A program made the translations under genes and the position numbers. A stretch of 64,000 bases of DNA, from NCBI GenBank assembly GCA_963722575.1, contig CAVRNR010000022.1, positions 124,001 through 188,000 of the forward strand. The letters are read 5' to 3'. This stretch comes from Fen-178 sp963722575 (GTDB lineage Bacteria > Acidobacteriota > Terriglobia > Bryobacterales > Bryobacteraceae). This document shows, in pieces, positions 28,830 through 38,162 of this stretch (positions are counted from its first letter, which is position 1; every line of letters begins with the position of its first letter). A model generated the notes under the pieces. It worked only from the letters and a program-made list of their open reading frames with translations, ran no database searches and was not told the origin of the DNA.

Positions 28830-30074
28830 TTGAGGGCGAGGGAAGTGAACGATTTTGCAGAGCTGAAGCGAGAAGGACTCAGCATCCAGGCGATCAGTTC
28901 GGTGACGGGCTTCGATCGCAAGACCGTGCGCAAGTATCTGCTGATACCGGATGAGATTCCGGGGTACGGACCGCGGCCGGCGGCGGCGAGCAAACTGGAC
29001 GGGTTCAAGCCGTATCTGGAAGAACGATTGAAGGCTGGCGTGTGGAACGCGGCGGTCCTGCTGCGGGAGTTGCGGCAGCGGAGCTACACAGGGGGCTACA
29101 CGATTTTGAAGGACTGGCTGCAGCCGCAGCGGGAGGCGGCGGGCGCCGTGGCGGTGCGGCGGTTCGAGACGCCGCCGGGGCGGCAGGCGCAAGTGGATTG
29201 GGGTCACCTGGGGAGCTTGGAGTTGGACAGCATCGAGCGGCAGTTGTGGGGCTTCACCTTCACGCTGGGCTACAGCCGGATGATGATGGCGGAGGCGGCG
29301 CTGAACCAGAAGTTGGGGACGTTGCTGCGGATGCACGAAGAGGCGTTCCGGCAACTGGGCGGCGTGCCGGAGGAGATTCTGTACGACCGGATGAAGACGG
29401 TCTGGCAGGAGATCGACGAGCGGGGCGAGGTGGTCTGGAACCCTGTGTTTCTGGACTTCTCGCGCTACTGGGGTTTCACGCCGCGGCTGTGCCGGCCGTA
29501 TCGCGCGCAGACCAAGGGCAAGGTGGAATCAGGAGTGAAGTACGTCCGGCGAAACTTCCTATGCGGGTTGCAGGGGCGAGAGCCCGACAGCATGGAGGAC
29601 TTCAACAACCAGCTCCGGCAGTGGGTTTGGAACGTGGCCAACCAGCGTGTGCATGGGACCACGCACGAGATCGTGATGGCGCGCTGGGATGGCGACCAGA
29701 TGGCCCTGCAACCGCTGCACGGACGAGCGCCGTATCCGTTCGCCGATGAGGAGTTGCGCAAGGTGGCGCGGGACGCGTTCGTGTCCTGGCAGGGGAGCCG
29801 GTACTCGGTGCCCTGGATCTACGCGGGCAAAGAGGTCTGGGTGCGCGAAGGCGACGGCGGAGTCGAGGTGCATTACGGCGCCGAGCGAATCGCGGCGCAT
29901 GCGCCGGCCGCGCGGAAGCACGTGATCGTGCGGGACCCCGAGCATCACGAAGGAATCCCGCTGGGGGCGCGGCAGGATCGCAAGACGCTGGTGCATATCC
30001 GGCAGACCGCGCCGGTAGTGGAGGTCAGGCCCCTGGCCGCCTATGAGAGCGTGGCGGCGGGAGGCGCGCTATGA
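28830..30074 (+). CDS. istA: IS21-family transposase IstA
   Basis: A 414-residue DDE transposase. The N-terminal helix-turn-helix is visible (LSIQAISSVTGFDRKTVRKY). Probable catalytic residues are D in AQVDWGHLG, D in ILYDRMKTVW and E in TKGKVESGVKYVRR. The C-terminal beta domain (FVSWQGSRYSVPW) is typical of IstA. The TTG start is chosen for the AGAGGAGG about 10 nt upstream; GTG at 28845 is an alternative. The stop overlaps istB by 4 nt (ATGA). Confidence 0.92.
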   Translation: MRAREVNDFAELKREGLSIQAISSVTGFDRKTVRKYLLIPDEIPGYGPRPAAASKLDGFKPYLEERLKAGVWNAAVLLRELRQRSYTGGYTILKDWLQPQREAAGAVAVRRFETPPGRQAQVDWGHLGSLELDSIERQLWGFTFTLGYSRMMMAEAALNQKLGTLLRMHEEAFRQLGGVPEEILYDRMKTVWQEIDERGEVVWNPVFLDFSRYWGFTPRLCRPYRAQTKGKVESGVKYVRRNFLCGLQGREPDSMEDFNNQLRQWVWNVANQRVHGTTHEIVMARWDGDQMALQPLHGRAPYPFADEELRKVARDAFVSWQGSRYSVPWIYAGKEVWVREGDGGVEVHYGAERIAAHAPAARKHVIVRDPEHHEGIPLGARQDRKTLVHIRQTAPVVEVRPLAAYESVAAGGAL

Positions 30075-30913
30075 CCGCCATCGAGCAACTGCAAGAGATC
30101 TTGAGCGGTCTGGGGCTGACGGCCCTCGAAGCGCGTTTGGAAGGGTTGTTGGAACAAGCGGCGAAGAAGGAGCCCAGCTACGGCGATTTTCTGCTGGAGG
30201 TGCTGACCACGGAATCCGACGCCCGGCGACAGCGGTATCTCAAGACCCGGCTGCAACTGGCGCATCTGCCGTACCAGAAGACCTTCGACCAGTTTGACTT
30301 CAGCTTTCAGCCGTCGATTGACGAGCGGCAGATCCGCGAACTGCGGACGCTACGGTTTGTCCACGAGGCCAGCAACGTGATCCTGCTGGGGCCGCCGGGC
30401 GTGGGCAAGACTCACTTGGCGGTGGCGCTGGCGGAGGCGGCGATCCGCGCCGGTCAGGCGGCGTATTTCATGACAGCGCACGACCTGGTGGATGATTTGG
30501 GCCGGGCGTACCGGGAAGGGCGGTTGGACCGGCGCATGAAGGTGTACCTGGCGCCGAAGGTTCTGATCATCGATGAGATGGGGTATCTGCCGCTGGACGA
30601 GCTAGGGGCGACGATCTTTTTCCAGTTGGTGAGCGCCCGGTACGAGCGCGGCAGCATCATCCTGACCTCGAACAAGAGCTATGGCGATTGGGGCGGAATC
30701 TTCGGCGACCCGATCATCGCCACGGCGATTCTGGACCGGCTGCTGCATCACTCCACGACGATCAACATCCGCGGAGAGAGCTACCGTCTGAAGGATCGCC
30801 GTCGAGCGGGGCTACTGGCCAAGCCCGAGGATCAGCAAGTCGGGGCGGCCACTCTGGCGCCTCCTGCCGCTGGCGCCCCGAACCATCGTGGAAAGCGGGG
30901 GGCTTCGTTATGA
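30071..30913 (+). CDS. istB: IS21-family ATP-binding helper IstB
   Basis: A 280-residue AAA+ ATPase of the DnaC/IstB group that helps IstA choose and use target DNA. The N-terminal region (LEGLLEQAAKKEPSYGDFL) is family-typical. Walker A is GPPGVGKTHL, Walker B LIIDEMGYLPLD and sensor I ILTSNKSYGDW. The C-terminus ends HHSTTINIRGESYRLKDRR plus a Pro/Ala tail. It overlaps istA by 4 nt. Confidence 0.95.
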   Translation: MTAIEQLQEILSGLGLTALEARLEGLLEQAAKKEPSYGDFLLEVLTTESDARRQRYLKTRLQLAHLPYQKTFDQFDFSFQPSIDERQIRELRTLRFVHEASNVILLGPPGVGKTHLAVALAEAAIRAGQAAYFMTAHDLVDDLGRAYREGRLDRRMKVYLAPKVLIIDEMGYLPLDELGATIFFQLVSARYERGSIILTSNKSYGDWGGIFGDPIIATAILDRLLHHSTTINIRGESYRLKDRRRAGLLAKPEDQQVGAATLAPPAAGAPNHRGKRGASL

Positions 30914-31230
30914 GTTTTCTGAGGCATGACGAGATCTATCGGTCCGATGTGGGAATGAAAACCATCCTCAGCTTGGAGGCGAGTGCCGCCTCCCGTTGGT
31001 CGGCCCCGAGCCACGATAATGGGCGCGGTTTTGACCCCGCGCCCCTCCCATCGTCCGCGATGAGTCTCGGGTCGGCTATTCCTTGGCGGGTTGCTCTCCA
31101 GCAGAGCCCGCCTCCGCTTCACCGGCCGGAATCCATACTGCACCCACCGGCCGAAACAGTCAACCACCACCTGGCGGGGGCTGGGGAATTTTCGACCGGC
31201 GAATTGGGGAATTTTCAACCGGCGTTGACA

Positions 31231-31720
31231 AAGGACCCACTCGAACAGTTGATGGTTAGATTCGATAGCTGGCGAGCGGCCCGCTCTGGAAACGGGGCGG
31301 GTCGAAACCTCGCGACAAAGTCCACGCATGGTGGGCGAGCAATCTGGCAGGCCGTAACGCGGGTAAAGCTCGAGCAGGCCTCGAAAGCGGCAATGTGGAC
31401 GCCGACCCGTCACAAGATCGGGGAAGGCAGAACCGATGGGGAAGAACCCGGCGCGGGAGCGCGCTACAACGATAACCGTCAAGTACCCATCCGGTCCACC
31501 GGGGTAGTGAGCACGGCATGCCAGAAAGGTAATCGAGCATCAGTGGGGGAGGCCCGGGATGGTCGCGGGGTCGCGAACCGCGAACGTCGCCAGAAAGGGC
31601 GGCGGACCCTCTGGGCGTCGGAAAGGGCCAGATGTACCGGGGAAGCCGGGTAACTCCGGGGGAGGGAAGGGCCCTTGCTTCTGGTGTGTTTGTGAAGGAG
31701 GAAAGGACCGGTGAGTGGCG
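31231..31720 (+). ncRNA. Group II intron RNA, domains I-III (3' of the IS insertion)
   Basis: About 490 nt without a gene that continue the intron RNA after the IS21 copy. The junction AGTGGG...CCCACT (28713-28718 with 31236-31241) forms a 6-bp stem when the IS is removed, so the IS sits in a hairpin loop. EBS1 lies at 31412-31419. Frames reading through here are not genes. Confidence 0.75.
31412..31419 (+). other. Exon-binding site EBS1 of the group II intron
   Basis: ACAAGATC is the exact reverse complement of GATCTTGT at 28679-28686, the last eight bases of the 5' exon. Position within domain I and length suit EBS1/IBS1 pairing. Confidence 0.75.
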
Positions 31721-33071
31721 ATGAGCCTGGCAACACCGGATAAAATCCGGGACCTGCAGATCAAGCTGTATCGAAAGGCGAAGAATGAGCCGGAATTCCG
31801 CTTCTATCAGCTCTACGACAAGGTGTACCGCGAGGACATTCTGATCCACGCGTATCTGCTGGCGAAGTCCAACGAGGGCGCGCCGGGAGTGGATGGGGAG
31901 AGCTTCGAGGCCATCGAGTCGAGAGGACCAGCGGGACTGATGGAATGGTGGAACGGACTCGGGAAGGAACTACACGACAAGACGTACAAACCGGGGTACC
32001 CTCTGGGTCGCGTGCGGAGGGTCATGATTCCGAAGCCGGGGGGCGGGGAGCGCGCGCTTGGAATCCCGACCATCAGGGATCGGGTGGCGCAAACCGCTGT
32101 AAAGCTGATTATGGAACCGATCTTCGAGGCGGATTTGGAGCCGAATGCTTTCGGCTACCGTCCGAACCGGAGTGCGCAGGATGCGATCCAGAAGGTGGAT
32201 GAACTGCTGCATCAGGGCTACACGGACACGTTTGCGTGCGTGCCGCATCGTGGACGCGGATCTGTCGAAATACTTCGACACCATTCCACACTCCGAACTC
32301 ATGCAGTGCGTGGCTCGGAGAATCGTCGATAAGCACATGCTGCATTTGATCAAAATGTGGCTGAAAGTGCCGGTCGAGGAACGGGATGAAAAGGGGAAGA
32401 AGAGGCTAACGGGCGGCAAGGACAATGATCGCGGCACCCCACAAGGTGGTATGATCAGCCCCCTGCTCGCGAACCTGTATATGAACCGGATGTTGAAGGG
32501 ATGGCGCCAGACCGGACGGGCGGAGCAGTTTCGGGCGCGAATCGTGAACTACGCGGACGACTTCGTGATTCTCAGTCGCGGCCAAGCGGCAGAGGCACTG
32601 AAATGGACGCGCGGGGTGCGGGAGCGGCTGGGACTGACACTGAACGAGAAGAAGACGAGCCTCCGGGATGCACGGCGGGAGCGATTCGACTTTCTGGGCT
32701 ATACATTTGGGCCGCACTGCAGCGGGCGGACTGGCAGGGAGTACATCGGGTACAGTCCATCGAAGAAGAGCGTGGGCAAGATGAAGCGGAACGTGGGGGA
32801 GCATCTGACGCCTGGCAATAACCGCCCCTGGGAGGAAGTACGGGACCGGCTGAATCAGAAGTTGAGAGGCTGGCAAGCATACTTCGCACTGGGGAGTACG
32901 GCGCGGGCGTATCGGGCGCTCGACGAGTACGTTGAAGAGCGGGTACGGCACTTTCTGAGACGGCGGCACAAGGTGTCCACGCAAGGCACCCGCCTGTTTT
33001 CCATGACACAGGTATACGGGCCATGGGGGGTGTTTCGCCTCCGAGGTCCGCTATGTGCGGCCGCTTCGTGA
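31721..33071 (+). pseudogene. ltrA: Group II intron reverse transcriptase/maturase, frameshifted
   Basis: LtrA-type protein starting MSLATPDKIRDLQ (GAAGGAGGAAAGG upstream). The first frame covers RT motifs 0-2 (MIPKPGGGERALGIPTIRDR; NAFGYRPNRSAQDAI) and ends at HQGYTD, 32227. The rest, from VDADLSKYFDTIPH at 32250, is in the +1 frame and contains the catalytic YADD, GTPQGGMISPLLANLY and the maturase domain. About 22 nt (32228-32249) separate the frames where relatives have about one codon, so a 19-nt net insertion is likely. Confidence 0.9.
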
Positions 33072-33093
33072 GCCTGCGATGAAGCCAGTCGGA

Positions 33094-33127
33094 AAGCCGG
33101 ATGCGGGAAAACCGCACGTCCGGTTTG
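33094..33127 (+). ncRNA. Group II intron domain V
   Basis: Hairpin with the catalytic AGC triad at 33095-33097, GCCGGATGCGG stem, GAAA-type loop and CCGCACGTCCGGTTT. This is the standard bacterial domain V wording. Domain VI follows (stem GTTGGG/CCCAAC) and the intron ends at 33191. Confidence 0.9.
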
Positions 33128-33191
33128 ACGAGCGGGGTTGGGAAACGGGGCGGCGCCTGGCGTCAGCACCCGCGCCCAACCTCGACTCTAC

Positions 33192-33246
33192 CGCCGGTGG
33201 GTTCCGGTCCGGACGAACCGACCGGCGACAGGATCGCCGGCGCTAC
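33192..33246. repeat. Right part of the REP element split by the intron (3' exon)
   Basis: CGCCGGTGGG continues the repeat interrupted at 28686. It carries a second perfect hairpin CCGGCGA-CAGGA-TCGCCGG (about 33221-33239) and ends CGGCGCTAC, the inverse of the left end. The full element is therefore a double-hairpin REP of about 74 nt. Confidence 0.85.
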
Positions 33247-33596
33247 GCCAAAGACACCGTGGACTCCACTTTCATGTCGTGCACCCTCCCAGGGTGGGTT
33301 GTTTTCACCTGACCGGTCACCGCCGACGACCTCCAGCCGATTCTCTAATGTAATGCGGCGCAAGAAATGCGCCTTATCCACTCCGGGTTGATCGTGGCGC
33401 TCAACTCGTGGAGCGGCCTTTTAGGTTGCCACGTCGGCGTCGGTGCCGACGTTCTTCGGGGAATGCCGCTAGGAATACCGGCATGGCAGGCGAAACGCCT
33501 GCTCCACGGCGCGTGAGATCGCTCTTAGTGTGGGCAAACCGGGGACGGCCATCCAATTCCAAAAGGCGGAACTGGTGGCAGTCCCCGCTCGGCAGC
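33247..33596. other. Intergenic region with REP-like hairpins
   Basis: No gene seen. Hairpins include GTCGGCGTCGGTGCCGAC (about 33429), ATGCCGCTAGGAATACCGGCAT (about 33463) and GGCAGGCGAAACGCCTGC (about 33483), similar in style to the other REPs. The downstream oligogalacturonate-lyase-like gene converges on it. Confidence 0.55.
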
Positions 33597-35018
33597 TTAT
33601 TCGGGCGACTTCAGGCTATACGTCCGGTCGAGATACGTCTTGGGCACCGGAACGATGCAGATGTTCAAACCCCGGTTGTCCTTCGAAATCAGGGCGGACT
33701 GAATCTCGATCTTGGTGCCGTCCGCATTGAAGGTGGGGTGAATGTGATCGGCGCCGGCTTTCTGGGGACCGGCCAGCAGGTTCATCTGGCCGTTGTGCCG
33801 ATCATAGAGCCAGACCTCATACTGAAAATCGTCGGAGCAGGCCCAGCGGCCGTCGGCCGATCCCGCCACATGCCAGTCCGAACGGCCCTTCGACCACGCG
33901 GGGACCTGCCCCACAATCCGCATCTCCCGCGTCCGCAAATTGACGATGCCCACGCCGGTCGGATGCTCGAACGTTCCGGCGATGCCCCAATCGGAGGTAG
34001 GCGTGGCACTGGCGATGGAGCGGTGGCCGAGGATGGCGATGACCACTTCATCCTTGCCAATAACGGCCTCGTGAGTGATCCATTCATAGGGCGCCTCCGG
34101 ATAGAGCGGCCGCAGGCCGGTCCCATCGGCGTTGACGAACCACGTCCGTTGCGGCGCCTTGCCGCCGGTTTCCCAGCAGAAGACGATCTCGCCGGGCACC
34201 CAAGGATTGGTCTGCACGTGCCCGATCTGGAAGCCGACATTGACGATGAACTTGATTTCCCCGGTCGTGAGGTTCATGCTGCGGAGTCCGCTCGGACCGG
34301 CGCCCATGCCCCTCGGTCCGACGCCCTTTTGCAGTGTCTGGCCCGGGGACAGTTGGGCGGTTTCCGGCCCGCCGACCCTGAAGTACACGAAGTCGTCGTT
34401 GGCATCCAGGCCCATGTTGCCATCGGCCGGAAGGGTGGCCGGGATGGTTCCGCAGACGCGCTGATAATTGGCCGCGGGTTTGACGGTCCCGGCGGCCACG
34501 TCGGCGAAGAGTTTGGCGAGGTCGATCTCGACAATCTGATGTGGTCCGCCAGGCCCTCTGCCGCCGGGGCCTCGGCCTCGACCTTCCGCCGGCGCGGCGC
34601 CGGGCGCTCCGGCCGCGCCCCGGCCTCTGCCGCCGCCGCCGCCACCCCCGGTCATGATGACCAGCTTCATCGTTTTGTTGCCGGCGCACAGCATACCCAT
34701 GAAACCGTTCTCGGTTACCTGCACGATCTGCCCGGTCTCTTCGTTCACCGCGAACGCCTGCGGGCCGGTCTCGCGCACTCCGCGGAAGATGAGCCACTTG
34801 CCATCGACGGTCCACTGCCGATGCGTCTGATAGATCTTGGATTGGCTGTAGCCGCCATCGGTGCTGGTCAGAAATGTGAGCGGAAGACCCGTGACGGGGT
34901 CGGGAACGATCTTCTTCTCGGATGGCCAGGTGCGGCCCATTTGCGCAAACGCCGCGGAGGCGGCAAACAACATGACGGCCGCAAGGCAAACGGCGGTCTT
35001 GATTTTTCTGGAGTACAT
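33597..35018 (-). CDS. Secreted oligogalacturonate lyase-like beta-propeller protein
   Basis: A 473-residue protein with signal peptide (MYSRKIKTAVCLAAVMLFAA). FLTSTDGGYSQSKIYQTHRQ and DGKWLIFRGVRE are typical of the oligogalacturonate lyase (PL22-like) seven-bladed propeller. HVAGSADGRWACSDDF and ADHIHPTFNADGTKI follow in later blades, with His residues that may bind metal. A Gly-rich insert (about residues 125-165, poly-Gly then Arg/Gly/Pro) interrupts one blade. Likely acts on unsaturated pectin fragments in the periplasm; relates to the pectin genes at 48.9-57.3 kb. Confidence 0.75.
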   Translation of the reverse strand: MYSRKIKTAVCLAAVMLFAASAAFAQMGRTWPSEKKIVPDPVTGLPLTFLTSTDGGYSQSKIYQTHRQWTVDGKWLIFRGVRETGPQAFAVNEETGQIVQVTENGFMGMLCAGNKTMKLVIMTGGGGGGGRGRGAAGAPGAAPAEGRGRGPGGRGPGGPHQIVEIDLAKLFADVAAGTVKPAANYQRVCGTIPATLPADGNMGLDANDDFVYFRVGGPETAQLSPGQTLQKGVGPRGMGAGPSGLRSMNLTTGEIKFIVNVGFQIGHVQTNPWVPGEIVFCWETGGKAPQRTWFVNADGTGLRPLYPEAPYEWITHEAVIGKDEVVIAILGHRSIASATPTSDWGIAGTFEHPTGVGIVNLRTREMRIVGQVPAWSKGRSDWHVAGSADGRWACSDDFQYEVWLYDRHNGQMNLLAGPQKAGADHIHPTFNADGTKIEIQSALISKDNRGLNICIVPVPKTYLDRTYSLKSPE

Positions 35019-35085
35019 ATACGATTCCCCTTCAAGGATACACCCGGTAACCATCATCGGCACACGACGCGGCGTCGTTGTGGTT

Positions 35086-36585
35086 TCACTTCTGGGCCAG
35101 CGCAATGGTAGCCGAGTCGGTGATACTCCCGCTTGTGATCTGAATCGGCACGTCGTCGCCAACGGGCGTGTTCGCCGGGATTTGAACGTCCACCTGATAG
35201 AGCCCGGAGTAGCCCGGACCAACGCCGGAAAACAGAACCGCCGCCGGCTGGCCGCCAATGGTCACCGAGGGCGTCAACACGGTTTGATAAAGCGGGCTGC
35301 CGCTGGCGGGCGCGACGCTACCGGTGGGCAACACTGCGCCGTTCGGATCTCCGTTCACGGTGGCCCTGCCAAGGCCGGTGACGTACAGTTGCAGGTAGTC
35401 GCCGGGGTGGGCGGGTTGCGCGCACGCGTTCGCCGCGCTCAGGGCGCCGCAGTTGGTGGGCAGGCCCATGCTGGCCGCCATGGAAAGAGGCATGGAGAAC
35501 CAGGCAGTGTTGGCGGTGGCGGCCACCGCGTTGCGCCGCGAAGGAACCAGCGGGTCGGTGAAGAAGAACATGCCGGGAGCCGCGGAGACAACCGTCGCGC
35601 TGAACGATTGAGACGCGCCACCCGAATCCTGCACCGTGACATTCATCGGTCCGTCCTGCGTTTCCATCGGCACCAGGACATTGATCTGCCCGACGCTGCC
35701 GGCAAGCGCAAAGATCGGCGCGGGCGTGCCGCCGAATAAGACGGAGACGCCGTTGGGGCTGGTCGAGGGGAATGCCGCGAGATTGTCCTGGGAGCCGAAC
35801 CCCGCGCCAAATACCGACACGATCGACCCGGGCGCCACCACGCCGGCCGAACGAAAGCTGGCGCCGTTCACAATGGATGCAATGGCAGGCGCGGAGCCGA
35901 CCGGCAGCGACGCCGTGTTGCTGGCGACGCCCGCCACGGTTGCGATTACGGGGTCGATGCCCAGCGGAGCGTCATTGGGAACGGCGAAGTAGATGGTCAC
36001 GTGTCCGGCCGAGCCGCTCGTCTGAACCACGCTGGCGGTTTCTCCGGCGACGGTCACGGTAGGAGTAACGGCCGGAGGGAAGTCCGCCCCGATCCCGGTG
36101 ATATACGCCGAGAGGACCTCGCCCCGGGCGGCTTGAAATACGGGGGTGACGTATTGGCTACTGGCTGCGTGGCTAAACGGTTGATAGATGGAAAACTGAG
36201 GCGGCCCTTGCGGACCGGAGACGGTGTCGGATTCGCCCGCGAATTCCGGCGCCAGGGCGGCAACGTTGATCGGAAGAGTGTTGGACGCCTGCCCCTGATA
36301 GGTAATCACCAGGGTCTGCGCGCCGGCGGGCGCGGTCAGGGGTATAGTGGCCAGGATGTACACGCCATCCGCCGCTATGTTTATTCCGCCACTCTGGCCG
36401 CCGACGGTGATGCTGTAATCCCGGCCAGCCGAGGGAGTGGCGAAAGTCCCATAAATGACCAACTCGGATCCCGGACCAAAGTTCGTGTCCAGGGTGGCGA
36501 AGTTCACAAACCCGGTGATTTTTGGCGGCTGGGCCACAGCCGACACAGTAAGAAACAGCAGTGCAAAGAACACTCTCTGAATCAT
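35086..36585 (-). CDS. Secreted TIGR03437-family protein with IPT/TIG-like repeats
   Basis: A 499-residue protein: signal peptide MIQRVFFALLFLTVSAVAQ, then beta-sandwich repeats (GSELVIYGTF; LVITYQGQ; APGSIVSVFGAGFG, the usual TIG signature). The C-terminal domain, with QLYVTGLGRAT, VTIGGQPAAVLFSGV and GLYQVDVQIPANTPVGDD, is the domain widely found in Solibacter-like secreted proteins. It is probably exported and structural or adhesive; no catalytic motif seen. The ATG at 36585 gives the signal peptide. Confidence 0.85.
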   Translation of the reverse strand: MIQRVFFALLFLTVSAVAQPPKITGFVNFATLDTNFGPGSELVIYGTFATPSAGRDYSITVGGQSGGINIAADGVYILATIPLTAPAGAQTLVITYQGQASNTLPINVAALAPEFAGESDTVSGPQGPPQFSIYQPFSHAASSQYVTPVFQAARGEVLSAYITGIGADFPPAVTPTVTVAGETASVVQTSGSAGHVTIYFAVPNDAPLGIDPVIATVAGVASNTASLPVGSAPAIASIVNGASFRSAGVVAPGSIVSVFGAGFGSQDNLAAFPSTSPNGVSVLFGGTPAPIFALAGSVGQINVLVPMETQDGPMNVTVQDSGGASQSFSATVVSAAPGMFFFTDPLVPSRRNAVAATANTAWFSMPLSMAASMGLPTNCGALSAANACAQPAHPGDYLQLYVTGLGRATVNGDPNGAVLPTGSVAPASGSPLYQTVLTPSVTIGGQPAAVLFSGVGPGYSGLYQVDVQIPANTPVGDDVPIQITSGSITDSATIALAQK

Positions 36586-36674
36586 GCAATCCCTCCGGCG
36601 CCGGCCATGCTGCGGCGCATTTGAGTCGATTTTATCAAAATCTCGCCATGCCGACAAGGCACTCCCCTCCAGGC
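36586..36674. other. Short spacer up to IS copy C
   Basis: Upstream region of the TIGR03437 gene (minus strand); its promoter should lie here or within the left end of IS C. No further feature seen. Confidence 0.4.
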
Positions 36675-36906
36675 TCAGCGATTCCGTAAACCGGGGGTTG
36701 CTCCACAGGCAGTGTGCTGATTTGGCGCGAGTTGGGTGCGAAGAGTGCGCGGGTGGAAGTTGCGAAGGCGTTTGGATGGCCCAAGCGCGTTGACAAACCG
36801 CGCCTGGGCGGTGATTATCGGGCTGGGGAGGAATACGGGAGCAGCGGCGTCCGGACGGACACCTGAAAGGCGGCGCGACACGTCGGTGCAGTCCGCGGCA
36901 GCCGTG

Positions 36907-38160
36907 TCAACTGGTGTCGGGCGAAAGAGCGACGAACCCGTAGGCCAAGCGCTTGGCGAACTCGTGGAAGCTGTCGCAACGGCCGCGGGCATGGCTGCAG
37001 ACCTGCCGACAGTAGAAGACCATGGACAGCGCATAGGCCAGCACCCGGATCATCGTCAGCACAACCAGAGCCGTGCTTTGGTGGACGGCGGGATGTTTGA
37101 GGTGGCAGTCGGTGGTGATGGTCTGAAACACCTCGGCATCAATGCGCCACCGACTGCGGCTGAGCTGCTGGATGAACGTTGGGGGGATGGCGCCGAGGTC
37201 GAAATTGGTGGCGTAAAAGTTAGTGCTCTCCAGCGCCACTTGGCTCTTGCATTTTCTTAGATGGTCGCCGTTCTGGCTGACCGTGACCTGGCGTTTATGG
37301 TCCGTGCGCACCGTTTTGACCACTCGCACCAGGCGATCCGCGATGGGCCAATCGACCTGCGGCAAGTGCCACCAGCGAAGCTCCCGCTCGGAGTCCGACT
37401 GGACCCCCGCCGGGGGGCCGGTGGTGAAACGCTCGGCCTCGCGCAGTAAGTCCGGCTGATTCTCTTTCAAGGTGAAGGCCCAGTCCAGACCCAAACCCTC
37501 GACTTCTTTGACGAAGGGCGCTTGCAGATACAGGGCATCGCCTACCAGCAGATCCAGGAAGCGGCGTCCCAACTGGCCGACCAGATCCTGCAGCAAGGCG
37601 GGCGCGCAGGGCACTTCGGCCTCGCCGTCTTTCTGAAAACGGATGCCCAGCGGAACGGGAAACGGCGTACTGACGCACACCACCGCGACGATCCGATGGT
37701 AGTACTGGATGTCGGTGCGCATCTCGCCGCGGACCTTATGTGGCACCTCACGTTGCATGCAGGCGTCGCAGCAGCGCGCGAAGGAACTGCAGATTTCGAT
37801 GCCGTCCACGGCGGCCACCACCAAACCACGGGACCAGTCTGAGCGGAAGATTCCGTTTCGTTTCAGGCGGCGCGCGATCTGGCAGCCGAGGGCGAAAACC
37901 GGCTCGGGCGACTGACGCTGCAGCGCATAGCCGAGGGTGTCATCGCTAATCGGCCCAATCCGCTTCGCCAAGGCCCCGCTACAGCACTCGGCCTGGATCT
38001 GCAGCAGACTGGGAATCTACATGGCCGCTCCCAGGAAGACCGCATCAAACACCTTCTGCCAGGGATGCGTGGGAGACTGGCGGCCCTCCGGCAGCGCGCC
38101 CACGAACTGGGAGAAGTCAAACACTTTGTCGAGGTAAGCCTCGAAGCGGTGCCGGGACAA
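36907..38160 (-). pseudogene. DDE transposase of IS copy C, nonsense mutation
   Basis: Same 417-codon gene as 18370-19623 with codon 48 changed from CAG to TAG (38017-38019). A product could restart at an internal ATG (37971), which keeps all three catalytic acids but loses the N-terminal region. A few other substitutions are seen (Val to Ile in PIADRL, Thr to Ala in FHEFAKRL). Confidence 0.85.
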
Positions 38161-38162
38161 GT

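Larger units (their letters stand above)
28724..31230 (+). mobile_element. IS21-family insertion sequence (istA/istB)
   Basis: The 2507-bp element starts TGTCACCGCCGGT and ends ACCGGCGTTGACA. The terminal 55 nt are imperfect inverted repeats, each with two tandem sub-repeats built on CGCCGGT...ATTTTCCCC. AAGG flanks both ends (28720-28723 and 31231-31234), a 4-bp target duplication. Both genes are open, so the copy may be functional. Confidence 0.92.
28687..33191 (+). mobile_element. Bacterial group II intron, interrupted by an IS21-family element
   Basis: The intron starts GTGTG, the group II 5' consensus GUGYG, and ends in AC (consensus AY). The ends are fixed because the flanks join into the repeat seen intact at 4199. 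It encodes an LtrA-type reverse transcriptase in domain IV and has a standard domain V at about 33094-33127. Without the IS and one AAGG it is 1994 nt, a usual size. EBS1 at 31412-31419 matches the 5' exon over 8 nt. Splicing and mobility should be lost, from the IS insertion and the RT frameshift. Confidence 0.92.

Noticed and set aside
30914..31720. Open frames downstream of istB and antisense in the same stretch
   Set aside because: This is the IS21 right end plus group II intron RNA; structured RNA in GC-rich DNA gives chance frames.
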